Assembly: GCA_963817395.1 (NCBI GenBank) | Contig: CAWFOC010000003.1 | Location: 558,001 to 622,000, forward strand | Length of the DNA stretch: 64,000 nt | Source of the DNA: CAWGYQ01 sp963817395 | Lineage (GTDB): Bacteria; Acidobacteriota; Vicinamibacteria; Vicinamibacterales; CAVPJW01 | Direction of reading: 5' to 3' | In this document: one piece after another, positions 9,498-17,863 of the stretch | How positions within the stretch are numbered: the first letter of the stretch is position 1 | How the letters are laid out: every line of letters starts with the position of its first letter | The notes under the pieces: model-generated | Told to the model about the DNA's origin: nothing | What the model saw: only the letters and a program-made list of their open reading frames with translations | The model's database searches: none | Program-made: the position numbers and the translations under genes

Positions 9498-10031
9498 ATG
9501 ATCATTCACGACATCGACTCCGCGCAGTGCCTGGAGATCCTCGCTGGCGCGCATCTCGGCAGACTAGCCTGCGCTCGATCTGATCAACCCTACGTCGTGC
9601 CGGCGTTCTTCTATTTCGATCGGGAGGAGCACTGCCTCTACAGTTTCTCGACCGTCGGCCAGAAGATCGACTGGATGCGCGGGAACCCGAAGGTATGTGT
9701 CGAGTTCGAGGAGATCGTGGATCAGTTCCATTGGACGACCGTCGTCGTGTTCGGACGATACGAAGAGATCGATGATTCGCCTGGGGAGACCGAAGCGCGG
9801 CGCCGCGCCCATGAACTGTGGCAGCGGCATCACGCGTGGTGGCTGCCCGGTGCGGGAAAGCTCACCTCCGGCGAGGAGCACCATACCCCTGTGGTGTATC
9901 GCATTCGTCTGGACAGCGTGACGGGGCGGCGAGCCGCCCAACCTGATCCCGAGCGCCGCGTGTCCAACCGCCGTGCAAATGCCGACACACTGAGGGCAGG
10001 AACGATGCCGCCATCAGAACGCGACGTGTAA
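9498..10031 (+). CDS. Pyridoxamine 5'-phosphate oxidase-like flavin protein (NimA-like)
   Basis: 177 residues. The N-terminal half shows the split-barrel pattern of PNPOx-like FMN proteins: LGRLACARSDQPYVVPAFF, LYSFSTVGQKIDWMRGNPKVC and FHWTTVVVFGRYEEI. The order, with the WMR..NPKVCVE strand, matches the NimA/pyridoxamine-oxidase-related subfamily, which binds FMN, F420 or heme and often has reductase or stress roles. The tail after about residue 145 is polar and probably disordered. It stands alone with no obvious operon partner. Confidence 0.8.
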   Translation: MIIHDIDSAQCLEILAGAHLGRLACARSDQPYVVPAFFYFDREEHCLYSFSTVGQKIDWMRGNPKVCVEFEEIVDQFHWTTVVVFGRYEEIDDSPGETEARRRAHELWQRHHAWWLPGAGKLTSGEEHHTPVVYRIRLDSVTGRRAAQPDPERRVSNRRANADTLRAGTMPPSERDV

Positions 10032-10551
10032 CGTGACGTGTGCCGTGCCATCAAAACCAATGGGCCGAGTCTGGGGTTCAACGGCGTCGCGTACATGTGC
10101 GTGTCAGGCCGTGTTGAGCGTTGGGATCGACCCCGTTGCGCTGAAGATCGACACGGTGGCTGTCGTGGTGCGCGTGCTGCGAGGCCGGCACATCAAGTAA
10201 CCGCGGTCGCAACGGCCGCAAGCGGCGAGAAGAGCAAGGCGGATATGGACAGCAAGACCTCCTGCCAGCCCGATCACCACCTGCACGTCTGGCGGAGACC
10301 CGAGACCATGGTAAACACGCCCATTCCGGATGGGCGTCTCAGGTTTTCGGATCTGGCCCCGAATTCGGTCTTCACTTGTGAAATCGAGGATTCAAACGGG
10401 AAGATTATCTTTCACCAGAAAGACCGCAGGGCGCTGGCAACCGAGAAGATTGAGCACGTGTCAGGGTGGTCGAACACATCCCGACCCAGCGTGGCGATGT
10501 CTTGATACTACGCACGCACCCGAGTTTTCAGCATCCATGCGGTGGGACAGG
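10032..10551. other. Intergenic, about 520 bases, only unconvincing short frames
   Basis: One frame around 10246-10505 would encode a peptide starting MDSKTSCQPDHHLHVW, but no family or good start site supports it, and the minus-strand frames look random. Treated as non-coding or as decayed sequence upstream of the aldo/keto reductase remnant. Confidence 0.35.
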
Positions 10552-10909
10552 TCACCGAGGATGGCCAGCAAAATTTTCACTCTCGATGCCGCGCGAGATC
10601 AGCGAATACTCAATCTGCAGGTCACTGATTGGATGTACGCCGTGCGCACGCCGAACGATCGCGGATCTCGCTTCCGACAGGCCAATGTGCTTGACATAGC
10701 CGGCGTTGACCATCTCCGCCATTGCGCCCACCGTCTCCTCGATCGACACAGCGGGATCGACTCGTCCAACGATAGATGTCGACCCAGTCGGTTCCGAGCC
10801 GTCGCCGCGTGTAGGCCAGGAAGTTCTTCACGGCGGAAGGTCGTCCATCTACGCCCAGCCAAGTACCCTTCGGGTCGCGCAGCGCGCCGCACTTCACGCC
10901 AATAACCAC
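10552..10909 (-). pseudogene. Aldo/keto reductase internal fragment, frameshifted
   Basis: Two overlapping minus-strand frames together give a stretch typical of aldo/keto reductases: VKNFLAYTRRRLGTDWVDIYR in one, then EETVGAMAEMVNAGYVKHIGLSE and ISDLQIEYSLISRGIE in the other. The shift is at about 10745. The N-terminal barrel strands with the catalytic Tyr and Lys and the C-terminal NADP site are missing. The piece is therefore a broken internal segment of about 115 codons. No intact copy is visible in the window. Confidence 0.65.
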
Positions 10910-11058
10910 CTGGCCTCGATTCCGCCCTTTGACGGCCGCGACAGCGCCGACGCCGGCCCAGTCGAACGCCGTCTGGTGAACCTCTGGTTATTGTGGGGAT
11001 GATAGTGCCGCTTCCGGACGGTTGCGGTGACCTTAAAGACGCGAGACCGCCGCAATCC

Positions 11059-11445
11059 TCAGCGCACGATTCCGAAGTGATCCTTCACTTTCGCCACGAT
11101 CTGCGGATCCGTCAGCTTGTCTGCGGTCTCGAGATCGACGGTGCATCCGGAAAGCGCCTTGGAGCGGCTGAGACGCTCCTTCAGTTCCAGCTTGGCCTCG
11201 CCAGGCCCGAAGATCAGAACGGCTTCAGGCAGCCCCAGCTGACTGATGATGTCATCGTAATAACGGTCAAGTTGCTCGCCGTGGCGTTGTTCATACTTCT
11301 TCTCGCCTCCACCGCCCTCCTGGCCAGAATATCGGGGATGCGCACCGACTTCAGATTCCAAGGTCTTGCTGGTGACGTTACCTGCTGACGTCGACACGAT
11401 GACTGCCCTTTTGTGATCGAGCCAAATGCCTACCTTCTGGTTCAT
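11059..11445 (-). CDS. Conserved hypothetical protein, 128 residues
   Basis: Starts MNQKVGIWLDHKRAVIVS. The first strand and the later QLGLPEAVLIFGPGEAKLELKE resemble the last domain of eRF1/Pelota-like release-factor folds seen in short bacterial relatives, but that is only a fold-level impression. There is a Gly/Lys-rich loop in the middle (GGGGEKKYEQRHGEQ) and a C-terminal DKLTDPQIVAKVKDHFG. Probably a small cytoplasmic protein; function unknown. No signal peptide or membrane span. Confidence 0.6.
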   Translation of the reverse strand: MNQKVGIWLDHKRAVIVSTSAGNVTSKTLESEVGAHPRYSGQEGGGGEKKYEQRHGEQLDRYYDDIISQLGLPEAVLIFGPGEAKLELKERLSRSKALSGCTVDLETADKLTDPQIVAKVKDHFGIVR

Positions 11446-12021
11446 AGGACCTCTTCTAAAGACGGCTTTCTGCGACTGCGCAGCGCGAACTGGACGGCGC
11501 GTTGCCGAACAAGTGTCGCAGCAATCTCAGGAGTACCGTGATCTTTTGCAGAACGACCGTCGGGACGACTTGGTGTACTGTCCCCACGATTGTCCCTGAG
11601 AGGCGCCAAAACAGGGCTCCCAGAGCCAACAGCAGCCAAGTCCCTCGATCAGGGAAGTCGTTGAAATGGTTGGATTTGTTAGGAAACTCGAAGATGTCCG
11701 AGAGGCTGATCGACGTTTAGCAAACCGCCGCATTCGGCCGCTCTGCCACCTCACCACGGCGAGAAGCTAAGTATACGACAGGCTTAGAGTTGCGGGGAAC
11801 GCCCCTCTCTTCCAAAGTGTCCCTGAAATGATCGGGAACAGGCGCAGTTTCGATTCCTCCGCAGCTCACCAAATGGGTCTTCCCGAACGCCGATCTCGTC
11901 GCCGAGCCTGCGACTAACGGGGACTGCTGATCGGTCGATGTCCGCCTCCCATTTGCCGTAGCCAGGAGCGGCCGGCACTCGACGGACGGTTTCCACCACC
12001 TATCCCCGTGCGAAGTTTCGC
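11446..12021. other. Non-coding stretch containing only the tRNA-Ser fragment
   Basis: About 575 bases between the minus-strand hypothetical gene and the GntR promoter. The open frames here read through the tRNA fragment and show no family. No other structured element was seen. Confidence 0.4.
11716..11755 (-). tRNA. 5' half of a tRNA-Ser(GCU), truncated at the anticodon arm
   Basis: Read on the minus strand from 11755 the sequence is GGTGAGGTGGCAGAG, then CGGCCGAATGCGGCGG and TTTGCTAAAC. This is the acceptor strand, D arm and anticodon loop of a tRNA-Ser with anticodon GCT. Beyond the loop the pairing partner of the anticodon stem is lost, and no variable arm, T arm or matching 3' acceptor (CTCACC) follows. 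It cannot be a working tRNA. Half-tRNA copies of this sort mark places where an element integrated at, or recombined within, a tRNA gene. Confidence 0.6.
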
Positions 12022-12065
12022 TTGACAACTGTGTACTATTAAACTAATATAATATTAAATTAGTT
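12022..12065 (+). promoter_or_regulatory. Promoter with near-perfect palindromic operator for the GntR-slipin operon
   Basis: A -35 TTGACA (12022-12027), a 17-base spacer and -10 TAATAT (12045-12050) lie close before the ATG at 12076. Overlapping the -10 is a 24-base palindrome (12042-12065) with arms AACTAAT and ATTAGTT, mismatched at only one pair of positions. The region is strongly AT-rich in a GC-rich genome. YtrA-type GntR proteins repress their own operons by binding such dyads, so autoregulation by the next gene is the obvious reading. Confidence 0.75.
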
Positions 12066-12075
12066 CAATAGAGCA

Positions 12076-12459
12076 ATGGGTATCGTCTCCATCGACCAAC
12101 ACGACCCAACCCCAATCTACGCGCAACTCGAGCGCGGGTTGCGCGCGGCGATTGCCACAAGCCGCTTGCGCCCAGGTGACCAGCTGCCGACCGTGCGCCA
12201 GCTGGCGGTTGATCTCCAGGTGAATGCCAACACCGTCGCGCGGGTCTATGCGGAGCTCGAGCGTGCCGGCGTCATAGAAACGAAGCGCGGCGTCGGATCG
12301 TTCATCAACGCCACTCCTGCGCAGGCCCACCCACCGCGTGAGCACGAACGTCGGCTACGTACCTTCGCGACGCGCGTGCTGGCTGACGCCGATGCAGCGG
12401 GTTTCACCATAGACGATGTAATGGGTGCGCTTCGTGCGCATCGACAAGGAGGAGCATAA
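12076..12459 (+). CDS. GntR-family transcriptional regulator, YtrA subfamily
   Basis: 127 residues. The N-terminal winged helix is typical: DPTPIYAQLERGLRAAIATSRLRPGDQLPTVRQLAVDLQVNANTVARVYAELERAG, followed by the wing ETKRGVGSF. The C-terminal part is only about 50 residues, the short tail of YtrA members, which lack a large effector domain and usually sit in front of a membrane or transporter gene that they control. The stop is immediately followed by the slipin ATG, so the two form an operon under the palindromic promoter upstream. Confidence 0.9.
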   Translation: MGIVSIDQHDPTPIYAQLERGLRAAIATSRLRPGDQLPTVRQLAVDLQVNANTVARVYAELERAGVIETKRGVGSFINATPAQAHPPREHERRLRTFATRVLADADAAGFTIDDVMGALRAHRQGGA

Positions 12460-13398
12460 ATGGTCCCCGTTCTCTTCGGCCGTCGTTCAGAAGCCCCCGG
12501 CGGCAATCTCCCGCGGGTCAATATTGTGGCGATCGCGGTGCTGCTCGGCTCGATCGGAATCGGGGTCATCGGCTTCATGGCATCCGGCAATCCAATTTCG
12601 CTGGTCGTGCCCCTCCTCGTCGGCGTGGTCCTGATGCAGGCGCCTCGGATTGCGAAGCAATGGGAACGAGCCGTCGTGCTCCGCCTCGGCCGGTTCGTCG
12701 GGTTGCGTGGGCCTGGATTGTTCTGGATCACACCCTTTGTCGACACCGTTTCGTCATGGATCGACCAGCGAACGATCACGACCAGTTTTGCCGCCGAGCA
12801 AACGCTTACAGCAGATACGGTGCCGGTCAACGTTGATGCCGTGCTCTTCTGGATGGTGCACGACGTACAGAAGGCGGCGCTCGAGGTGCAGGACTACGCG
12901 CAAGCCGTGAGTTGGGCGGCGCAGACCGCGCTGCGCGACATCATCGGTCGGACCACCTTGACGGATCTGCTGCGCGGCCGGGAGCGGATCGAGGCTGATC
13001 TGCAGCATCTCATCGACCAGCGGTCGAACCCCTGGGGTGTGACGGTGTCCTCCGTCGAGATGCGGGACATTGTGATCCCAGGCGCCCTCCAAGACGCGAT
13101 GTCGCGTGAAGCGCAGGCCGCGCGGGAGAAGCAGGCGCGCATCATCCTCGGTCAGGCAGAAATGGAGATTGCTCACTCGTTCGAGGAGGCGGCCAAATCG
13201 TACCAACACAACCCGACAGCCCTCCACCTACGCGCGATGAACATGCTGTACGAAGGGCTCAAGGAGAAGGGCGCGCTCATGCTGATACCGAGCAGCGCGG
13301 TCGAGTCGATGGGAATGGGCGGACTCATGGGTGCAGCCGCTCTCCAGCAGCAGCGATTGACCGGCGGCGGCGCGACAAAGACGGAAATCACGGATTAG
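12460..13398 (+). CDS. Slipin / stomatin-like SPFH (band 7) membrane protein
   Basis: 312 residues. Two N-terminal hydrophobic segments (residues about 22-60) anchor the protein. The SPFH domain follows with RAVVLRLGRFVGLRGPGLFWITPFVD, VPVNVDAVLFWMV, ALRDIIGRTTLTDLL and WGVTVSSVEMRDIVIP, then a coiled-coil REAQAAREKQARIILGQAE. This is the slipin pattern. Such proteins assemble into ring-like membrane scaffolds and influence proteases or membrane stress responses. The ATG directly follows the regulator's stop codon. Confidence 0.93.
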   Translation: MVPVLFGRRSEAPGGNLPRVNIVAIAVLLGSIGIGVIGFMASGNPISLVVPLLVGVVLMQAPRIAKQWERAVVLRLGRFVGLRGPGLFWITPFVDTVSSWIDQRTITTSFAAEQTLTADTVPVNVDAVLFWMVHDVQKAALEVQDYAQAVSWAAQTALRDIIGRTTLTDLLRGRERIEADLQHLIDQRSNPWGVTVSSVEMRDIVIPGALQDAMSREAQAAREKQARIILGQAEMEIAHSFEEAAKSYQHNPTALHLRAMNMLYEGLKEKGALMLIPSSAVESMGMGGLMGAAALQQQRLTGGGATKTEITD

Positions 13399-13424
13399 AC
13401 GGCTGGTCGAAAGGAGTAAGAGCT

Positions 13425-13553
13425 ATGAATCGCAGATTGCAAGCATGTCTCGTATTACTGGTGATGGCTGCCATTGCCGGCGCGGTGTTTACGGAACGTG
13501 GCCTTCGCGTAGCGGGAGTACCGAGCCCGCTCGCGCTTGCCACCCTTGGCTGA
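13425..13553 (+). pseudogene. Signal-peptide start of a lost secreted protein
   Basis: ATG 13425 has a strong AAAGGAG site and opens with MNRRLQACLVLLVMAAIAGAVF, a good signal peptide. After about residue 23 the frame runs antisense into the BrnA-like remnant and stops at 13551-13553. So the beginning of a third gene of the GntR-slipin operon was probably joined to foreign sequence near 13490. The product lost its mature part. Confidence 0.5.
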
Positions 13554-13613
13554 CTTCCATTCGCCGCGCCCGACAGACTCGAGCAGCTCCTTTTCATCAG
13601 TATCAAGCTTCAT
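13455..13613 (-). pseudogene. BrnA-like antitoxin N-terminal fragment
   Basis: Starts MKLDTDEKELLESVGRGEW and continues with KRERARYSRYAKATFRK. This matches the first half of CopG/BrnA-type antitoxins that pair with BrnT toxins. The ribbon-helix-helix DNA-binding end is missing, because the frame passes into the signal-peptide fragment of the opposite strand. It lies directly downstream of the toxin remnant on the same strand, the usual toxin-antitoxin order. Confidence 0.6.
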
Positions 13614-13808
13614 CGTCGGACTCCTCACCGGACGAAGATCTGCTGGCCGGCGCACCGGCTGGGTTCTGGTGTTCCAGGATGTCGAGCGCAGATCCCCGCG
13701 CTCGATGTGGAAGACGACGTCCTCGAACCCGATGCCGCGCTCCGCCCTGAGCTGCGCGTTCCTCGCGTCGTCCCAGTCGAAGTACTTCACCGTCAAGCAG
13801 CATGGCAC
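13614..13808 (-). pseudogene. BrnT-family toxin remnant, frameshifted and shortened
   Basis: Reads VKYFDWDDARNAQLRAERGIGFEDVVFHIERGDL, the start of BrnT-type ribonuclease toxins. A shift into another frame then gives DILEHQNPAG. The region that should follow is largely absent, so the protein would be far shorter than the usual about 90 residues. The likely start is the GTG near 13790. The pair with the BrnA-like piece is a dead toxin-antitoxin module. Confidence 0.6.
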
Positions 13809-14018
13809 AATGTGTGTTTGATAGGCACAACCCGGTTCGGTCTTGATTGTCTCTTGCTCACGCCTCCGCGGAAGTTAGCGGTTCTTTCGTGAACGAGGCT
13901 GCCGCAGAATTGCCGGAGTGGCCGGATGTTGCGCGGCTGGGCAGCGTCCACTCTTGAGGAGATCGATGGCGCACGTCGATCGGTCGCTGCAGCAGCCCGT
14001 GTTCAGGCAGTGATCTGA

Positions 14019-14245
14019 GTGCACCGGTTCTCTGAACCGCCACTGGACCTGGGTCGCCTCATGCGCCGCGTGTTTGCGATCGACGTGTTGGCCTGCCTGC
14101 ACTGCGGCGAACGACTGGGCGTGATCGCGATGGTCGAGGATCTACTCGCGGTGCGGCAGATCCTTGCGGCTGCGGCGCTCGGGCCCGCCCGTGCTTTCCC
14201 GCGCCGTCACACCGTCCTTGACACTCTCCGCGACGACGGCGCAGG
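14019..14245 (+). pseudogene. IS91-family transposase C-terminal fragment
   Basis: The frame reads DLGRLMRRVFAIDVLACLHCGERLGVIAMVEDLLAVRQIL. This is the closing segment of IS91/ISCR-type transposases, in which a CxxCG knuckle follows the RRxFxxDV stretch. The rest of the transposase is absent upstream, and the sequence after about 14245 looks random. IS91 elements move by rolling circle and can drag adjacent DNA, which suits the broken surroundings. Confidence 0.65.
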
Positions 14246-14389
14246 ATTGGGTCGCGTGCGGTCGTCACGCAGTCGAGCGTTGGGCGCCAGCACCCACGGG
14301 ACCCGACCCAGAAGGGCCTTTGTGTCGCTCAGCCGTGGCGCTGCCTTGCCGAATCATTGCAAACGACATCGAAGCGGGGGAATTGCGCC

Positions 14390-15862
14390 ATGAAGCGAGA
14401 GGCCGCATCGGTCGTCGGCAGACGCCTCAGTGCAGCGATCGTCACGGGCGGTCTCGTGCTCGGCGCGGCTCAGCACGTGCGCGGGGCATGGGAGTTCGCC
14501 CACGCCGACGTCGCTAACCGCGGCTTCGTCAACGTCGCCACTGCGCCCGCAGGCAAAGGCTCGAAGAGCGTCCCCGGCCTTGGCACGTTCGCGCCGGGCG
14601 CCGGCCCGGTGATCGCGCCGGATGGGACCGTGTATCTCGGCACGCTGGAAGGCAAGCTCGTCGCGCTGCGCGCCGACGGCGGCTCGTTCTGGAGCCGGGA
14701 CATCACGCCGGGACAGGCGATCGTTGCCTCGCCGGCCATCGCCGCCGACGGATCCGTGTATGTCGTCGGTACGAAGAAGACTCTCGTCCGTGACCACCGC
14801 GACGGCAAGTCCGTGCAGCGAACGGTCTTCGAATCGACGCTGCACAAATTCACGGCGAGCGGCGGCTCGATTGCCCAGGGCGCGTTTCCGGTGCATGGAC
14901 AGGGGGGCGCTTTCACGAGCGCCCCGCCGAACATCGTCCGGATCGGCAGCCTGGAGGTGGTGCTGGTCCCGGCCGTCTACGACAGCGCCACCGCCGCCCC
15001 CGGCAACGACCTGCGCCTCATCGGCTTCTCGACGGCCGGCAACGCCGTACTCGATCAGCGCGTGGTCCACTACCCCGTCTTCACTACCGGAGGCAGCGGC
15101 CGGCCGGCTTGGGTGGACTGGAGCTGCCTGGTTCCCGTCGTAGGCTGGGGCGGCTGCTTGGGCTACATACCCTACAATCCGCCGCGTATACCGGCCTCGA
15201 GGCCGCCTCTGCCCGGCGTCGCGATCTTCACCTTCGCCGGCGGCGGCGCGCCCTTTGTGATCGTCACCGATCAGCTGCACACCATCGTGGGGTACACGTT
15301 CTCCGCCAAGCCTTCCCTGACTGAGACCTTCCGCGTTCGCGACGAATCGCGCAAGCTCATGTCGCCGCCCATGGTCCTGCCCAACGGGCATACGCTCGTG
15401 GGCGCAGAAGATGGCGTGGTTTTCGCCCCTCCCAACGGCGTCAAGCTGCCCGCCCTTACGTCAAATCTGGGAGCCGTCCGGGCCGCACCGACGCTCCTCG
15501 CCGACGGCCGCGCGGCCGTCGTCGACGCCGGGCCGAAAGACGTGGGGCTGGCGCTGGTACAAGGAGGTCAGCATGTCGGAGGCCGCTCCTTCGCCGGCAG
15601 GTCGATCGCTTCGGCAACGGCATCAAGAACGCATATCTTCGTCTCGACGGCGGACGCCTTCTACACCCTCGACACCAACACCCTGGCGCAGGCTGCGAAG
15701 ATCGACTTGATCGGCGGCGGGCTCTCCACCCCTGCGATCGGGCCGCAGGGCCACGTCTACACCATCGCCTCAGACATCCTCTTCGTATTTCCACCGCCCA
15801 GCGGCCGTTTCCTGAAGCCGAGCGCTCCGAAGGTCCTGCGCCCCGCGGACAGGCAACCATGA
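14390..15862 (+). CDS. Secreted PQQ-like beta-propeller repeat protein
   Basis: 490 residues from ATG 14390. Residues 1-33 form a signal peptide (SAAIVTGGLVLGAAQHVRG). The body consists of blade-like repeats: GPVIAPDGTVYLGTLEGKLVALRADG, SPAIAADGSVYVVGT, PPMVLPNGHTLVGAEDGVVF and TPAIGPQGHVYTIAS. These are the outer-membrane BamB/PQQ-type propeller signature. No catalytic PQQ dehydrogenase motifs are seen, so a structural or binding role in the periplasm or outside the cell is more likely than an oxidation reaction. Frame intact. Confidence 0.8.
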   Translation: MKREAASVVGRRLSAAIVTGGLVLGAAQHVRGAWEFAHADVANRGFVNVATAPAGKGSKSVPGLGTFAPGAGPVIAPDGTVYLGTLEGKLVALRADGGSFWSRDITPGQAIVASPAIAADGSVYVVGTKKTLVRDHRDGKSVQRTVFESTLHKFTASGGSIAQGAFPVHGQGGAFTSAPPNIVRIGSLEVVLVPAVYDSATAAPGNDLRLIGFSTAGNAVLDQRVVHYPVFTTGGSGRPAWVDWSCLVPVVGWGGCLGYIPYNPPRIPASRPPLPGVAIFTFAGGGAPFVIVTDQLHTIVGYTFSAKPSLTETFRVRDESRKLMSPPMVLPNGHTLVGAEDGVVFAPPNGVKLPALTSNLGAVRAAPTLLADGRAAVVDAGPKDVGLALVQGGQHVGGRSFAGRSIASATASRTHIFVSTADAFYTLDTNTLAQAAKIDLIGGGLSTPAIGPQGHVYTIASDILFVFPPPSGRFLKPSAPKVLRPADRQP

Positions 15863-16172
15863 ACCGATAGCGCTTGCTCGCTCGCAATTTCTAAACAGAC
15901 CACTCCCCCAGCGGCTGGCGCATTTCCTAAGGATTTCGCGGTAGGCGATCTCCTTTGGCCAAAGCCGAGCCCCGAACTCGACCCGGATCGGCTCGTCGGT
16001 TAATCTAGGCTGTCACGAGCCGCTGGCTCACTCATATGTCCGCATTCACTGTGTGTGTGGGACGACTTCTGAGATCACCGTCTGCACTTGGCCCAGCAAG
16101 CTCCGACCGCGGCGCGGACGAAGTTAGCGGAACTCAAGGCGAGACTCCGAGTCTCGACCAAGTAGCTTGATC
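15863..16172. other. Intergenic, about 310 bases, nothing recognised
   Basis: No open frame with family resemblance on either strand and no clear promoter or terminator hairpin noticed. Confidence 0.4.
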
Positions 16173-16778
16173 ATGAGCCCGGCCGTGTACGACACCGATC
16201 TGTGGTGCCCAATCGGGCACTTTAGCGAGCCCCAGGCTGACAAGTACGCCGAGCTTTGTGAAAGAGTGCACCCTCGCTTTGCTCTTGAGGTCGGGTTCTG
16301 CACAGGCCGCTCCGCTGCGTGCGTGCTCTTCTATGGCGGCTCCACGCTTGAGCGGATGATTTCGGTCGACAAAGATCTGGATTGGCAGGCGCCTCACGGG
16401 CGAATCATGGCCCACACTCTGAAGGCCCGCTTCGGGATCTTTGACGTGATGGAAGGGTCGTCATCAGACGTTCTCGCGGCTGCCTTTTTCGACCTGGCGT
16501 TTCCCCATGGAATCGACTTCGCGACGATTGATGGAGATCACTCATACGAAGGATGCACCGCCGACCTCGAAGCGATTGCGCCACACGTCAATCAAGGCGG
16601 GCTCCTTGTTGTGGATGATTATCGATCGGGGCCACCTCGCGGCGTAACCTTCGATACCGTGACGCGAAGTGTCGATGATTTCCTTGACCGTCATACTGCG
16701 ATCTGGCTCGCGGAGACGTGGCACATGGACGGCAAAGGACTCTGCATCATCCGCCGGGTCGCAAAGGAGCCGAGATAG
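16173..16778 (+). CDS. Class I SAM-dependent methyltransferase (Methyltransf_24 type)
   Basis: 201 residues from ATG 16173 (a TTG six bases earlier is possible). FALEVGFCTGRSAACVLFY is the SAM-binding motif I, with Cys in place of a Gly. MISVDKDLDW is motif II, IDFATIDGDHSYEG matches the acidic DGxHxYE loop of family 24, and GGLLVVDDY closes the core. Such enzymes are common in glycan or secondary-metabolite clusters. The acceptor is unknown. It neighbours a glycan-type transferase on the opposite strand. Confidence 0.8.
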   Translation: MSPAVYDTDLWCPIGHFSEPQADKYAELCERVHPRFALEVGFCTGRSAACVLFYGGSTLERMISVDKDLDWQAPHGRIMAHTLKARFGIFDVMEGSSSDVLAAAFFDLAFPHGIDFATIDGDHSYEGCTADLEAIAPHVNQGGLLVVDDYRSGPPRGVTFDTVTRSVDDFLDRHTAIWLAETWHMDGKGLCIIRRVAKEPR

Positions 16779-16847
16779 GGTCGCGCGCGTTCCTCAAACG
16801 GGGGGTCACGCCACATGCCATCGCTCCTACACCTTCAGGTGAGCGAG

Positions 16848-17582
16848 CTATGCGCTCGTGGAGCGCATCCGCTCGAGCAGCGCGTCGATCTCAGGGTTCG
16901 GCGCGATCCACGGCAAGTGCACGTGGGTCGAGAGTCCTGGCACCGAGCTGACGAGCCTTCTCGCCTTGCGGTTGAGACCACGCTTCCGCAGGTGAGAGAA
17001 CATCAGGAAGCTCCGCGATTCGCCGTCCCCGTTGAACCTCGTGTAGACGCCGTAGTCGGCTCGCAGCCAGCGCACGCGCGTCGCGAACGTGAGCGGCGTG
17101 CTGTTGGTGATCTTCCAGTGCACCGACGCCGAGCGATACAGCCGCGTCACCTCGCTGCGGCCGCGGATCAGCGGATTCCCGTCGGGTCCGTCCATGTACT
17201 TGTCGGGATGGTCGTAGAGGGTCGCGTAGTCGCCGATCTCGAGGCCCTCCTCGAGGATCTGCCGCGCGCGCGGCAGGTGCAGGTAGTCGTCCTCGAGCAG
17301 GTAGACGGCTTCGTCGTCGCGATCAGCGCCGCGAAGCGCGAGATCGATCGCGTGAAGGAAGGCTGCGGCGCCGTTGCCGAACGAGGTCGGGTGGACCACC
17401 ACACCCGTCGACGCGAGCCAGTCGCGCGTGTCGGGCTTCACGCAGTCCGCGACGACGTCGACATCGTCACGGCCGAAGACTTCCAGGAAGTTCTCGAAGC
17501 ACTTTCGTTTCGAGAACCCCTCGGGACGAGGCTTCGGCACGCCGCCGTTGCTCTCGTCGCTGAATCGCATGAAGCAGCGCAT
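16848..17582 (-). CDS. Glycosyltransferase-like protein
   Basis: 244 residues. Residues about 88-105 carry AVYLLEDDYLHLPRARQIL, an acidic DD pair at the end of a strand as in GT-A nucleotide-sugar sites. ALYDHPDKYMDGP and VHWKITNSTPLTFATR follow. It starts MRCFMRFSDESNGGV; the second Met at 17570 may be the true start. No membrane span. Sugar and acceptor are not deducible. Probably cytoplasmic and part of surface-glycan synthesis. Confidence 0.65.
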   Translation of the reverse strand: MRCFMRFSDESNGGVPKPRPEGFSKRKCFENFLEVFGRDDVDVVADCVKPDTRDWLASTGVVVHPTSFGNGAAAFLHAIDLALRGADRDDEAVYLLEDDYLHLPRARQILEEGLEIGDYATLYDHPDKYMDGPDGNPLIRGRSEVTRLYRSASVHWKITNSTPLTFATRVRWLRADYGVYTRFNGDGESRSFLMFSHLRKRGLNRKARRLVSSVPGLSTHVHLPWIAPNPEIDALLERMRSTSA

Positions 17583-17599
17583 CGTCGCCTAATCTAGCG

Positions 17600-17842
17600 C
17601 TAACTCCAGAAAGCGTGCGCGGCGATCAAGCCGTTGCGCCCGCAATGAACAATCCTCGTCTGGCCGCGCAAGCGGTCGAGCCGGCCCGGGTCGGAGTCCA
17701 CCGAGACAATCCGCGTCGCGCTGCTGTCCATGGCCACCACCGTACTGCCGCCCGATCCAAACTCGACAATAGATCGGGAACCGTCCAGCAGCGCTTCGTC
17801 GCACTTGCGTTCGGCACGAGACATGACAGGTTCCATCGACAC
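17600..17842 (-). pseudogene. Methyltransferase N-terminal fragment
   Basis: 80 residues with DGSRSIVEFGSGGSTVVAM, a SAM motif I, then TRIVSVDSDPGRLDRLRG, the motif II acidic strand. The remainder of a methyltransferase is absent: the frame ends at HAFWS shortly before the glycosyltransferase start. No upstream continuation is seen, so this is probably a truncated gene. Confidence 0.5.
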
Positions 17843-17863
17843 CCATTCGAACGTGGACGATAT

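Noticed and set aside
10246..10505. Small plus-strand gene beginning MDSKTSCQPDHH
   Set aside because: No family resemblance, no clear ribosome site, and it lies in a decayed stretch.
11527..11757. Minus-strand frame starting with the WQSGRMRRFAKR stretch
   Set aside because: It is the translation of the tRNA-Ser fragment, not a protein.
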